From: Bugula neritina
Lineage: Eukaryota > Bryozoa > Gymnolaemata > Cheilostomatida > Bugulidae
Length of the DNA: 64,000 nucleotides
Assembly (NCBI GenBank): GCA_964035545.1
Contig: OZ037765.1
Coordinates: 20,406,495-20,470,494 of the forward strand
Reading direction: 5' to 3'
Part shown: positions 12,784 to 35,517 of the stretch, one piece after another
Layout: every line of letters starts with the position of its first letter
Position numbering within the stretch: position 1 is the stretch's first letter
Notes under the pieces: model-generated
Database searches by the model: none
What the model was told of the DNA's origin: nothing
Seen by the model: only the letters and a program-made list of their open reading frames with translations
Translations under genes and position numbers: made by a program

Positions 12784-12925
12784 CATGTTTTAAAATGCAC
12801 AGCTCGAACTATGAGCCCACATCCTTGCAATGAGCTGTGTAAGAATTGTCCTCACCATTATATTTTGACACCTACACAATGGCATTAAATTATGCATGCA
12901 GGGTTTTTAGATTTATCAAATACAA
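12784..12925 (-). repeat. Interspersed repeat C, copy 2 (possibly tRNA-derived)
   Basis: Partner of 6593-6745. The minus strand has TGGTGAGGACAATTC and TAGTTCGAGC. Both copies lie just downstream of a copy of the same small domain gene, so they may also reflect duplication of a larger unit. Confidence 0.5.
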
Positions 12926-13212
12926 TTGCAGCTTCTATAAACAATTACACTATAACAGGTTTTATTATATTACAAGTTGTTTTATTTTGTTAAGGTGATT
13001 AACTTATGTATAAATTTTAATTGACATGTGTATGGTTTACGAAGTTTAATGACTATACTGAAGTTATTAACACATGCATTAAACAGCATCATTTATAATA
13101 ATAATTTTTAATGGATTCTATAAATTGTTGTGCAAGCATAAAATTTTTGATTTAACATCTTCATTCTTTGTGGTGAAAACTTGGAAAAGAAAGACTCAAA
13201 AAACTAAATCAG

Positions 13213-13449
13213 ATGCACAAATTGGGAGATTTCCAAAAAGGCAAGGTTGCTGAGGTTACTTCCTTAAAGGTAATCAGAACATCAAATGGCGAATGCTTAT
13301 TGGTCGATTTTTCAACAGAGATTGACGAAGACACTGTAACTGGGAAGCTTATAATTCCGGATAGAATCAGAAAAAAGACTGAAAGCACCGCGCCTCTGAT
13401 TATATTTACTATGAAGGAAAAAGTGGGCGATTTCACAGTTATGTTTTAA
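13213..13449 (+). CDS. Unidentified small beta-rich domain, copy 3 (78 codons)
   Basis: Not recognised. The open frame reads KLGDFQKGKVAEVTSLKVIR, then NGECLLVDFSTEI, GKLIIPDRI and APLIIFTMKEK. It lines up block by block with the copy at 12242-12490: KL-x-E/D-L/F, (G)SV/KV-x-EV-(S/T)S, NGE-(A/C)-LL-(I/V)-(E/D)-F-S-(S/T)-EI, and a PLI-hydrophobic block. In-frame upstream sequence (LEKKDSKN then a stop) matches the coiled-coil end of copy 2, so this piece has lost its 5' part. Alternating hydrophobic residues suggest beta strands; an OB-like fold is possible but untested. Confidence 0.45.
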   Translation: MHKLGDFQKGKVAEVTSLKVIRTSNGECLLVDFSTEIDEDTVTGKLIIPDRIRKKTESTAPLIIFTMKEKVGDFTVMF

Positions 13450-13880
13450 TCAATCCAGCATGCGAGATAGTTGAAAAAATTCAGTCAAAAGTAAAACACT
13501 GAATGACAAAGCAGTGTCTTTTATTTTTTGTTACAAAAAAGTACCATAGCAGTATGTAGCGATGTTGGTGCCAGTTCCAGAAAAAGATGAAAATAAAACT
13601 AGCAGGTGATGATGATATTCAACTGGGAATGTTAATGCTACGCTTTGAGTAATAAAAATAAAAGTTAATCAAATTTTACAAACGATGTACACAAAAGCTA
13701 CTGAAGTTTTACAAAGTAGAGTTCTCATGATGAGTTTCCATTGTGCAACAGACAAACAACACACTTAAACACTCTCCTGTAATGATGCTCCAAGTCAACC
13801 GCAGGCAATCATTTGACTTTTGCAGTGTACAACAATGTCTTTAAAATTTGGGGGAGTATAGGTAGAAAAAAGCACTAAAA

Positions 13881-14705
13881 ATGCCAAGAACAAAAAAAAG
13901 TGAAACTGGTGAAGTTGAGGATACAAAAAAGCAAGATAGAAAGAGTCAATGCATTACTAAGTAAGAAAACTACAAACTCAAGTAAGCATTTTTATCTTGC
14001 TGCTGGTACAATGTTTATTGTATTTAAACCTATGCTAATATAAGGTATTATGAATTTCTTATTTATGAAGCAAAAATTATTTTCTAAAACTATAGCTATA
14101 TATAGTTTCATACAAAAGCAATGTTATATGTTTTATACGCAAAGGGTTAGCTGATGATGACACCAGTAGGCACCTCAGAAAATTTCCCCTTGCAAAATAA
14201 ATGTCAGATATTACATGACAATGAAAAACTAATACCAACATTCAACCATTCCCATAAATTCTTTTTCAAGTCTGATAAATTTATCGGCGAGTTAAAATTT
14301 TATGAATCAAAAGGTCATAACAGTGGGCCATGCTTATATATAAAAAACCCAAACACCAAGAATTTGTTAAAAAAATCAACTGAAATTTAAAAAAAAAATT
14401 AAATTATATGGCAAAAGCAAAAACTTAACATTGCTCGGTTGTTATATTGACGTTGTTAAAAACATGAATGATGAGGTTTGTGTGAGTACGGTACTCAACA
14501 GAACACCTCAACTGTATTGAAGGAAAATAACTTTTCGGAAAAGTTGGGAAATTGACTTGCATTTTAAGAAATGGCGTTATAAAAAAAATTAATGATGAGT
14601 TATTTTGGTCACTAAATGTGATAGAAATTAAATTAGATGACATCTCACAAGATCAATATAGTTATTTTAAGCGAGCCGAACCAATTATAAGAATTTTGGA
14701 CTGAC
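13881..14705 (+). pseudogene. Unidentified small gene, broken
   Basis: An ATG at 13881 opens 26 Lys/Glu-rich codons ending at a consensus-like donor (CTAA|GTAAGA, 13960/13961). After it lie an open stretch from 14154 to 14390, the short segment 14438-14517, and a 3' open stretch from about 14580 to the stop near 14704 (KINDELFWSLN through FKRAEPIIRILD). Frames do not join cleanly and no family is recognised. Base composition and the short first exon resemble the neighbouring small genes. It may be one decayed gene or several fragments. Confidence 0.3.
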
Positions 14706-15129
14706 TGACACTGACTTTATAATGATAGGAATATGTTATATCTTTTGGTGACAGGGAAATATTGTATCAATACTATTTTATGTTGGTGAATGAAATACTG
14801 TTATGCATATGCATTTTACATTGAGCACATATCATTTTTTAAAAGCAAATTGTTAATATATACATCTATATAGTTCAATCTATCTCAATATATTTCAATA
14901 TATCTCAATATATACTCGGTGAAAAATGTTTAAAACTTTGTTCTTTTGGCTCCGATGAAGAGTGTAGTAAACCTGAGAATTCGAATTGATAATACTATAC
15001 TATATTTCAAGTACATTTATGAATGTACCTATTTACATATTATTAAACAATAAATCTATTTGAAGCAATTTTCTTTGATCCTTCTATCTCTATCAAGGTG
15101 GTTAAAAGAATAATTTGTATTTCATTGTT

Positions 15130-15345
15130 TTAGAAAAATTCACGTGTAAAATATGTGGAAAAAGTTATAACCACAGGTAAAGTTTGAGTAGACATCAAAG
15201 TATTCACAAAAAAGATTGTGATAAATGTAAACGGTTGTATGCACCGTGGAAAACGAATCACTGATGTCATAACACAGTAAGTAGAAAATGTTGTAACATA
15301 TGTTAGGAAATGGAAATGAATATACACCGGCATATTTTTTTAAAA
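15130..15345 (+). pseudogene. Decayed C2H2-type zinc-finger segment
   Basis: In one frame from about 15132 the sequence reads FTCKICGKSYNHR, a stop, SLSRHQSIH, then CDKC...H, a stop, and CCNIC...H. That is one classical finger with the CX2C and HX3H pair intact around the stop, followed by two shorter Cys/His clusters. At least three stops lie in the frame. It probably comes from a zinc-finger domain carried by a mobile element. Confidence 0.5.
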
Positions 15346-15565
15346 AAAAGAAAAAAAACGTCAATACTTTTTCTTCCATTGACGTAGCAAAGTTATTTTC
15401 TCATCATGCAAAACTTTGCAAAATCATTACAGACCAACCCAATAGTTTAGTTTTGAATGTTATAATATAATATAGACAATAATCTTGAGTAGGGTTAAAT
15501 ATTTTACGGTAATTTGACACGTATGTAGTTCAGTCACATGGGAGGTCACATGGTTCATTCAATAC

Positions 15566-15573
15566 TATATAAA
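15566..15573 (+). promoter_or_regulatory. TATA box candidate
   Basis: TATATAAA, 61 bases before the ATG at 15635, at a plausible distance for a short 5' leader. Only sequence and position support it. Confidence 0.4.
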
Positions 15574-15634
15574 CCAAGATTGTAGCATTTCCAAAATAAG
15601 AAACATCGATCAAAAGGAATCTTGCATTCCTATA

Positions 15635-16858
15635 ATGGAAAAGGGTAAAATAATTTTAGAGTAAGTTTCTTTTATTTTTCACTTCTTTGCTACCATATAT
15701 GCTATACATTAATGGTATATACACTAGTGCCTTGTACATGTTGCTATACTTTATTTAATTTGTACTATATAAGATTTATAGTTAGCTATATACTAGGGAT
15801 AAATGTGAAAGAGTTAGTCTTAATACTGATAATTGCTAAAAACTATTGTTTACGGAAAACTCTTTTTTTGCTTCTGTACTAATCTATCTAAGACAATTCA
15901 CAACATATTTTAACGTTGCATTTATACTTTTAACAGTCCTTTGGAACAAACTAAACAGCTAGAAAAAAAACTCGCAGAAAAAACTCAAGCTGTAAATTAC
16001 TGCTATACATTTGCTAGTCCTTAATGCTGTTCAAAGGTTAATTGTATAGTAGTTATTATTTTAGTGCAAATTCGGAAAAAGTTTTCAAACCCAAGAAACC
16101 TAGCTAACATGTAAAAACTGTAACTTCTCCAACTACCACCTTTATTACCATTGCTACACCTTCTCCTGTTGCAAGCGTATCCTCACAGGCTGAGAATACT
16201 TCAAGCACATCCGAAAATTTGGAAGTTCTGTAAGTAAAATCTGATTGCTTCCTTAATATGTAATGTTAATGATTTACCAAATATTATAACGGTGCTATTA
16301 TGTCTTGAAACAACTAGTGCAATGATACTATTATGAGTTGTAAACCATGATTCTCCAATGTATTTTAGTTCAACCGCTGATGTTGATGAAGAGCAAGACA
16401 ACACCGCAACTGAATATGGAGAAAAAACCTCTGAGCAATTTAAACCCAAGCTGCTGTCAGTTTTTAAAGACAGCAGCAATAAATACTACTTAACGTACAA
16501 CTCGGATAAGAGATTACATCTCAGTTTCCTCCCTTATCAAGGGACTTTGAAATTGTTCAGTAACAAGGAAAAGTTTGGAAATTCAATGATTATTGTAAAA
16601 AAGGGGGTCAACGGTGTTGTTGAAAGAATTAGGCAAACCGCTTCTCAGTTGTTAAACACCCCTGTTGACTTTTATGGAATGGATGATTTGGATGACCTTT
16701 TTGTCTTTTTAAGTATGGTTTTGAACAAAAATAAAGTAAAGTGCGCCAATGTTTTGGACAATGGTACAGAAAAATTAATACCCATTACGGAGCTTGAGCA
16801 CCGTAAATGTTATTTTAGCGCCATATCAACACCCTGGAAAAACTACAATAAAACCTGA
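15635..16858 (+). pseudogene. Multi-exon gene with coiled-coil start and possible doublecortin-like C terminus
   Basis: Exon 1 (15635-15660) ends at a GTAAGT donor. A second exon after the acceptor at about 15937 encodes LEQTKQLEKKLAEKTQ, a short coiled coil. A third segment (about 16066-16233) is Ser/Thr/Pro-rich and ends at GTAAGT. The last exon, from 16368, is open to 16858: an acidic stretch, then about 130 residues. Its blocks GTLKLFSN, MIIVKKG, and after a gap NVLDNGTEKLIPITELEHRK with YF and W after it recall a doublecortin (DCX) domain (strand, N-G turn, helix, dG-x-x-hxxhxEL, Y/F). That match is by eye and weak. One in-frame stop near 16110 makes the model uncertain; it may be dead or spliced differently. 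Confidence 0.35.
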
Positions 16859-16860
16859 AT

Positions 16861-17520
16861 ATTTTGGAAAACAAGCTAAGCCGACTAAGATTATATGCTT
16901 AGGTGTCGATGTAAGTGGGATGTATTTGTCTAACATACAAATTAAAAATGATGAATGCTTCATTTTTTGTCAGAAAAGCAAAAATAAATGCTGGTGTTCA
17001 GCTCAAACACATTGAGATGATGGAAAAGAAGCTTCAGCCTAGTATCTACCCTATAAGGTAAGTAGCCATGAAAACCTATAACATAGCTCAGGGTTCGTTT
17101 TCCAGTAATGAAGAAAACCTATTTACCGGAGTTCTACTCAAAAGAATTGTCATAAGCTTAGCTGATGCTAGAAACTTTGAAGGTATTTATGACAGAAACC
17201 CTTACAATTTTCAGCACTCTAATTTAAAATACTGCAGCTTGCTTATTGATGGCAAATCACATCCCAATAAATCACTGGTATCATATTTTAGAAATCGAAA
17301 CACTCTGAGGAATTATTTCACTTTGTTTGAATCTACGGGTAAAGCATTTCAAGACGTGAGTACTGATATCTCTAGAGAAGATTATATAGCAGGCGGCTAC
17401 GCCTTGATTTGCTTCGGCCTCACCCCTGACCTCCAAGAAAATGGTTGTTTTCACCTTATAAGAAAAGGGAATATATGGCTCGAATTAAAATTCTCTGAAG
17501 CACTGCAGAACCCTGTCATC
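16861..17520 (+). pseudogene. Polinton-type capsid protein remnant (probable major jelly-roll capsid protein), C-terminal part
   Basis: A run from about 16900 in shifting frames, then the open frame 17068-17520. It resembles the conserved Polinton/adintovirus capsid-type protein family (the C. elegans F54H12.2-like group) in blocks such as QPSIYPIR (17036-17059), NPYNFQHSN (17200-17226) and DREDY-like/GLTPD segments (17370-17440). An in-frame stop (17060-17062) lies between the first two blocks. It ends abruptly at the protease junction. I assign it as the major rather than a minor capsid protein from memory of the family and am not certain. No functional product is expected. Confidence 0.6.
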
Positions 17521-17684
17521 CGAGTGAACACTGGGTAGCTATCTACAAAACAGCGTACAACAAAGGAATATACTTTGACAGCTATGGGTCTCCCCCATTC
17601 AATTTAGAAGAAGTTGCAACGGTGTTAGATACATGTAAAGAATGGGAGTACAACTCTGAACTTGTTATATATGAAATTATTTAA
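17513..17684 (+). pseudogene. Polinton adenain-like cysteine protease remnant
   Basis: Opens as HPSEHWVAIYKT, with the histidine codon at 17529-17531 where the catalytic His of adenovirus-type proteases sits. IYFDSYGSPP follows, its aspartate (17577-17579) in the position of the family's second catalytic residue. The frame stops at 17682-17684, before the block that would hold the catalytic cysteine, which I cannot find downstream. The frame differs from that of the capsid remnant, and the two meet within a few bases, which suggests a deletion joined the end of one gene to the middle of the next. Confidence 0.65.
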
Positions 17685-17954
17685 TATTGTTACTATATTA
17701 TGATTATCAAATATAGGTGCATGCTTACCCAACACTGCCAAAAGTGCAAAGTTGTTAACTCAAAGCAAACTTCTTATCTTGTATAACATTTCGTTACCTA
17801 CAGCTCTCTATGCTCTTTTACTGTTCTGTAGTAAACACTCTATAACAGAGAGTATTAATGATTGTTTGTGTGATATGGTGGCGGTGGTGTGGCCCGGCCA
17901 CACGCTCACGAGAATCACACGAAATCGTCTATTTGACACGAAAACTCAAACGTA

Positions 17955-18039
17955 CAATCAAATTTGAGAAAATTCAAACAAAATCATTTTTGTTGGGTGC
18001 ACACTGCACCCAACAAAAACGATAAGCACCATTTGATTG
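17955..18039. repeat. Nested palindrome (hairpin-forming)
   Basis: A perfect 15-base arm (17987-18001, TTTTTGTTGGGTGCA) and its complement (18005-18019) flank a 3-base loop; three of the next four pairs also match. Outside it, CAATCAAAT (17955-17963) pairs with ATTTGATTG (18031-18039). It resembles a foldback element or the paired end of one. Confidence 0.85.
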
Positions 18040-18249
18040 GTCAATAGAATTTTAGCAACAGTAATTATTTCATTTTTACCACGCTCTCTGTTTGGCAATT
18101 TTCTGCTGTTGATCTGTATTTCGTGCAAGACTCATTCAGGGACTATTTATTATTTATTATTTATTATATGTGTTTCGTCCGACGAGTGTGTGGCTGTTCA
18201 TAACCAGAGGATAATATATATATATATATATGTGAGTGTGTGTGAGTGT

Positions 18250-22271
<4,022 letters not shown>

Positions 22272-22440
22272 ACTTGAAGAAGCTATCATTAAATTGAAAA
22301 ATTTAATTTTGAAGTCACATAAATCACACTTGAAGAAATATTGTTGAAATCGAGAATTTATTTGAGTTACATGAGTTGCGTTTGAGGAAACCATCTTGAA
22401 ATCGTTTGATCTTTAAAGTTACATGAAATTTATGTTTAAC
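22272..22440 (+). repeat. Degenerate tandem repeat, about 3 units of 50-60 bases
   Basis: Units begin CTTGAAGAAGC, CTTGAAGAAAT and TTTGAGGAAAC. Each continues with TTGAAAT/C or TTGAAA, then a T-rich block and GTYACAT(A/G)A. No function seen. Confidence 0.6.
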
Positions 22441-25400
22441 AGGCTTATCAATTTTGTTGCCAGTATATTATACACAGTAAAATTTCAAAGGATAGCTAGG
22501 ATATATTTATCTTATTTCTTTTGGGTTTGGTTATTATAATAATTTTGCTTGTCTTATAATTTTGTTTTCATATTATTATCAAATAGATATTCTAAAACGT
22601 ATACAAAATTCATAGTTTCATTCATTTCCGGAGAGGTAGGTCTTAAATTTGACTGATGAAATTTATAACCTGAGTGCTACCATTACACAATATACATAGA
22701 ACCACGCATATTGTTTATACATGAATAATATTGCCAAACCAAACCATAAATAAACATTTGTCGAGTGGAGATAACTCCTATTTTTATTCTACAGTTGCTG
22801 TATTGCACACACTAATTTTAAAAGCAAAATTATCAAACAATATCTAAATTATTAATTGTCTCCCTTTGATCAATTCCAGTCAATCAATTATTAGGTGAAA
22901 AATTGTTTTATTCCAATTAATAAGTCTAGGAAAACACCTTTTAATGATTTAATTTAATATATATAAATTTATAATATTATAAAATTTTTCCAAATTTATC
23001 TTATTTTCGTTTGACAGTAGCACACTATAGCAAACAAATTTGTAATGTGAAGTTCAATTCCCCATGGGGGCAAAATTTCTATAACTTACAGTAACATATA
23101 AGTTTACATTAGATAAATTATGGTATAGGGAATATTGCATAACATACCTATTGTATGTATTGAATTTTTGTCCTGCATAAGCACTCTTGTGCTAGTAAAT
23201 TGTATAGCTGTGCGTGTGCGTGTGTGTACACTATATGAGCTTGATGATCGATGTACTTTAAATGCAGTTTAAAAACTTAATGATAGCATCATGTTGTGCA
23301 ATTCAACACATGCATGGCAGGGGCTGATAAACTTCAATACTGTACTGTAAATGGTAATCTGTTTCAGGATTTGTCCCTTCGTCAGCACAGAGCAGAGTTC
23401 CATGGTCAACGCCTTTGCAATAAAAGAAACATATAATTCTACTAAAGCATAAGCCAGCGTGTGAAGCTGCAAAGTTCAAAGATCTTTATATGAAGAGGTA
23501 AATGAACTAGGAGCTGCTCAGCAGTGCCCACTTACTGTAACTAATTTTGTGCATTCTCACTAGTTATTTTTGGTGTCCAAGAAACTTTGAAACACCACCA
23601 AAAGAACAACTATATAAAATATAACATGTTTATTAACATTATTGGAGTGTAAAGTAGCATAAGAGCCATTTAGGAACTCTGCATATAACTACAGTTAAGG
23701 ATCAACTAGTTTGAATACGTTAAGCCAGTCAACAGCATTTGTCGAACAGAGATAACTCCGATAATTTAGATAAATTTATTCCATTTCAAAATATTTGTTC
23801 ACCAATTTGTTTATTTAAATCCTATTTTCTTGGAAAGTTGTTTACTAGCCTCAGCTAAAGCATCCAATAAAGACCTTTTGATAACTTACACAGCTGCATA
23901 TCTATTTTTAGCTGCTCATACATTTCCGGCTATACTGATTATGTAAGAATCTTAGAGAGGATTATGTAACAGCTTGTTGCTTGCATGAGTATTTTTATTT
24001 ATCATATACTTGTTATTGGCTGAATATGGCTGAATATGGTGAGACCATCTCTGGGTAGATATAAGATTATCAGGGAAATATGAAATAGGGCAGACACAGC
24101 TAAAATGTTCCTTCATTTAGTCAGTTTTAGTCAGCCTTCTGTCAGTTTCTAATAACTGTTGTTGAAGTTAGTGCTTCTAAAGTTGTTAGATTTGAAAGAG
24201 AAATAAAGAATTCAACAGACTTTCAACTTTTAATTCAAGTAAGTTTAAATTTCTAGCTTTACTCATTACCGAAAAGTCTACCTACCATGTAGTTGAGGTA
24301 AAATCTACCTGCATGCCCAGATTCTGAAGTTGTTTAATTATAACTGCTCATCTCTCTTGCAGTTAATCTGTGGTTAACATTAAATCTAATTAGGTTGCAG
24401 ATTAACTCAGAGTAGTTGTTAGTTACAGGTGATTAATTTGTTTATCAATGAATTACTGTTGCCTGGCTTACAACTGCTCGCCAGTGCAGATTTAAAAGTG
24501 GGAGCCTATAAAAATTTGATATTAAACTGCATGCATTTGGAGCAGGTTATGGCAGTACCAGAATTATCTTCTCTTGATGCTTCTAATTGTTAATGGGTTT
24601 GGCATCTCAGTTAAATCACCAAGTCTCTGCATATATTACAATAAAGGCTTACAAGCAGTGGTATAGAGGCAAAACTGCTTCTAGCATGCAGCAAATTCCT
24701 CAAACCTCCAACAGCAAGAGACAGATCTAGTTTTATCAAATTAAAATTATTAAATAAGCATCGAAACTACTCAAACAAGACATGAGACTTGATAAATATG
24801 GTAGCAACAAAGATTATATCTTAAACATTCTCTTACTCACAAGAAATATTTAGGCATGCTTTTTACTATTTCATCTGCCTAGTTTTCTTTTACAAATAGT
24901 TAAAAGTTAGTAGCTAAACAGCTTGCTATACCAATTAGAGATTAATATAAATATTTTAGGCTTTGGCTGGCCTTTGATTTTATAGGCTATACTGTTGTAT
25001 TCTTTAGTTTTTGTTCTTATAAATAATCTTTTATATATAACTAAAATAGCAAACTGTATCTTTTGCATGTGTTTGGCAATTAAAAGCAAAACTTGCAGTT
25101 TGTGATATAATAAGAAAACCGAAGTCAAGCATTGCTTAATGAGCCACTTTTCATTAAAATTATTACCTATAACAAGATAGCATGATTGCCAGTAAATTCC
25201 ACAGAAAATTCCTAATTTTTGCTCAATTTGATTCAGAGTGAACATTTCAAGCAGGTATGAAATTGAAAGGACAATTCCTACAGTTGAACCTGTTTAAATA
25301 TCTGTTCATATGTTTATAAAGGTTATTTAATTTGTAGGCTCTTTATTTAGAGAGAAAATGCATGCAAAATGAAACTGATTATGAGTACAGCAATACTTAT

Positions 25401-25680
25401 GGAATACTATTAATATCAAATTACTTTGCAACTATAATGTGTTTCAGCATTTTGTATGTGCAGAACACAATCCATGTCATACAATAATGTGCACGATTGC
25501 AGTAATTTACAAATTATTTATCAATTTTTTTCCTTGCCTATAGGAGCCACTGCAACTCTATATGGCTGCTAAGCTGACCAGTATTAACTTTCACTATTCA
25601 AGGACGTACCTGATTGGCTGAGAAGCATGGCTTCACAGCAGTGCTAAAAGCGTACGAATCTAGTAGTATTTTTGTTTTTC
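22441..25680. other. Intergenic upstream of paralogue 1
   Basis: Holds a SINE relic and a short sequence present twice (CATTTGTCGA..GGAGATAACTCC-like at 22757 and CATTTGTCGA..AGAGATAACTCC at 23738). Otherwise AT-rich with nothing recognised. Confidence 0.5.
22996..23080 (+). repeat. tRNA-derived SINE, family A, copy 2 (degenerate)
   Basis: Keeps AGCACACTA, TTTGTAAT and AAGTTCAATTCCCCATGGGG in the order seen in copy 1; the first promoter box is mostly lost. Confidence 0.45.
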
Positions 25681-25861
25681 TTATCTCATATTCCCCTCTT
25701 TGACTAAAGGTGATAAACCTCAGCTTGTCTGTTAAACAAATAGAGGTGTGATAGATAAGGCTGAAGATTTTAAATCATGTGAGATGTTGCATGTTGCAGT
25801 TTTTACTTTAGGGTAGATGAACAGACTTGAAAGAACTGATCAGCTATAAGCCTCTTTTAAA
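25681..25861 (+). promoter_or_regulatory. Upstream block and 5' UTR exon of paralogue 1, with clustered GATA sites
   Basis: WGATAR sites are seen at 25681-25686 (reverse), 25711-25716, 25749-25754 and 25753-25758, the last two overlapping. The block around TAGAGGTGTGATAGATAAGG is almost unchanged upstream of paralogue 2, with the same order and close to the same spacing. A good donor (AAA|GTAAGT) at 25861/25862 and an acceptor ending at 26006 suggest a noncoding first exon. I see no clear TATA box, and the transcription start is not fixed. Confidence 0.5.
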
Positions 25862-26021
25862 GTAAGTAAACTTCAATGTTATTTTCTTTTTATAGCACAA
25901 CACAAAGTTATGCTCTTTTAATGCATCTCAAGCTACATTTTTTAAAGTCTTATTTTATTGTGTAAATGTTTTATTACTCTACAAAACATGCTTTCTCTAT
26001 TGCATAGAAAATTTGACCAGC

Positions 26022-34254
<8,233 letters not shown>

Positions 34255-34737
34255 AGCAATAGAGAACTAATCTAACGTAAGCATAACACAGGTGAAAATC
34301 CCATGCGCTCTAAAATAAAACTATATATGCTTTCCCAAGATTGAAAAGTTGGTAACTAATGTGGTGTGTTTATTTAATTCGTGATAGCATCAGCCTAACA
34401 CAGTTGGACACGATTTGCTTTTCTAATGATTTCTTTGAAATTAAGCCCTGCTATACAAATCATAATTATTTATATATTTATTTTAATTTTATAGGAAAAA
34501 TAAAACAAGGTTTTCCTTACTATAATGTTATGTTTAACAACTAGTATGCAGGCTTTCTGCTCTTGAAACACTGTATGTAAATAAACCAGTTCCATATTTG
34601 CTAATTTTGAAAATATGGCAGTGCATGTAAAATAATTGATAAGATATTGAATTAAGGTCATTTTTAGACTAGTGACTTTGCTAATAAATTTGGCACTTGA
34701 AAAGATTAATTTCAACTGCAAGCAGCTGGTGATGTAG

Positions 34738-34738
<1 letters not shown>

Positions 34739-34784
<46 letters not shown>
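34739..34784. repeat. (AC)23 microsatellite
   Basis: 46 bases of pure AC just before the left direct repeat. Confidence 0.97.
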
Positions 34785-34787
<3 letters not shown>

Positions 34788-34818
34788 CACGAGCCACTCA
34801 CGCACAGTTAGTATTATT

Positions 34819-35280
34819 GGAACCCTGCAGTGCAATGAACATATAAGTATTTGCTCTGTTTTTTAATTGTATATGTACTGCTTGAACATCTATGTCAACA
34901 TATTTTTGTTTAGAAGTTACCATTTCTGTTAGACTTATGCTGGTATTGGCTACCTACACTATAGTACAGATCAACCTACTATAAATTATTACTATATTTC
35001 TAAAAATTATTGTGACATTTGATAAAGTTGAAAACTAAAAATTTGAATTTGAGCTTTTAAAGTATTTTTAACAAATTTATAGGTACATAATAGTTTTAAC
35101 TCACTCACCAGTGCAACTCTTTTAAATTTTAAACAAACTAGAAAAAATACATTTGGTCCAATGCATGATGATCTTTAAAATGTGGAATTAAACATTATTT
35201 ATCTTAAATAGGTATGCTTTTTCATAGTAACTCTAACAGCACAAACGCCTATGCTCAGGGCACAGATTATTGCTTATTGT
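34819..35280 (+). repeat. Left copy of a long direct repeat flanking the integrase remnant
   Basis: From GGAACCCTGCAG to ATTGCTTATTGT this stretch matches 38162-38565 in the same orientation. Shared blocks include CCATTTCTGTTAGACTT, GATAAA..TT.A...AAAAATTT.AATTTG, ATGATCTT.AAAATRTGGAA and ATTGCTTATTGT. The copies are clearly diverged, with small indels. Confidence 0.75.
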
Positions 35281-35307
35281 TGGGCAAGAGATCATGCTTC
35301 CTTCTCA

Positions 35308-35517
35308 GCCTAGCAGGAGCTTCTCTGCCTAGCAGGAGCTTCTCCGCCTAGCAGGAGCTTCTCCGCCTAGCAGGAGCTTCTCCGCCTAGCAGGAGCTTCT
35401 CCGCCTAGCAGGAGCTTCTCCGCCTAGCAGGAGCTTCTCCGCCTAGCAGGAGCTTCTCCGCCTAGCAGGAGCTTCTCCGCCTAGCAGGAGCTTCTCCACC
35501 TAGCAGGAGCTTCTCCG
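35308..35517 (+). repeat. 19-bp minisatellite, about 11 copies
   Basis: Unit GCCTAGCAGGAGCTTCTCC, nearly perfect; the first unit has CTCT and the last begins ACC. GC-rich against its surroundings. It abuts the 3' end of the integrase frame on the minus strand. Confidence 0.97.

Noticed and set aside
26013-26021. Earlier start for enzyme paralogue 1 at a TTG.
   Set aside because: Not an ATG, and paralogue 2 shares only the ATG at MSEPLTKS.
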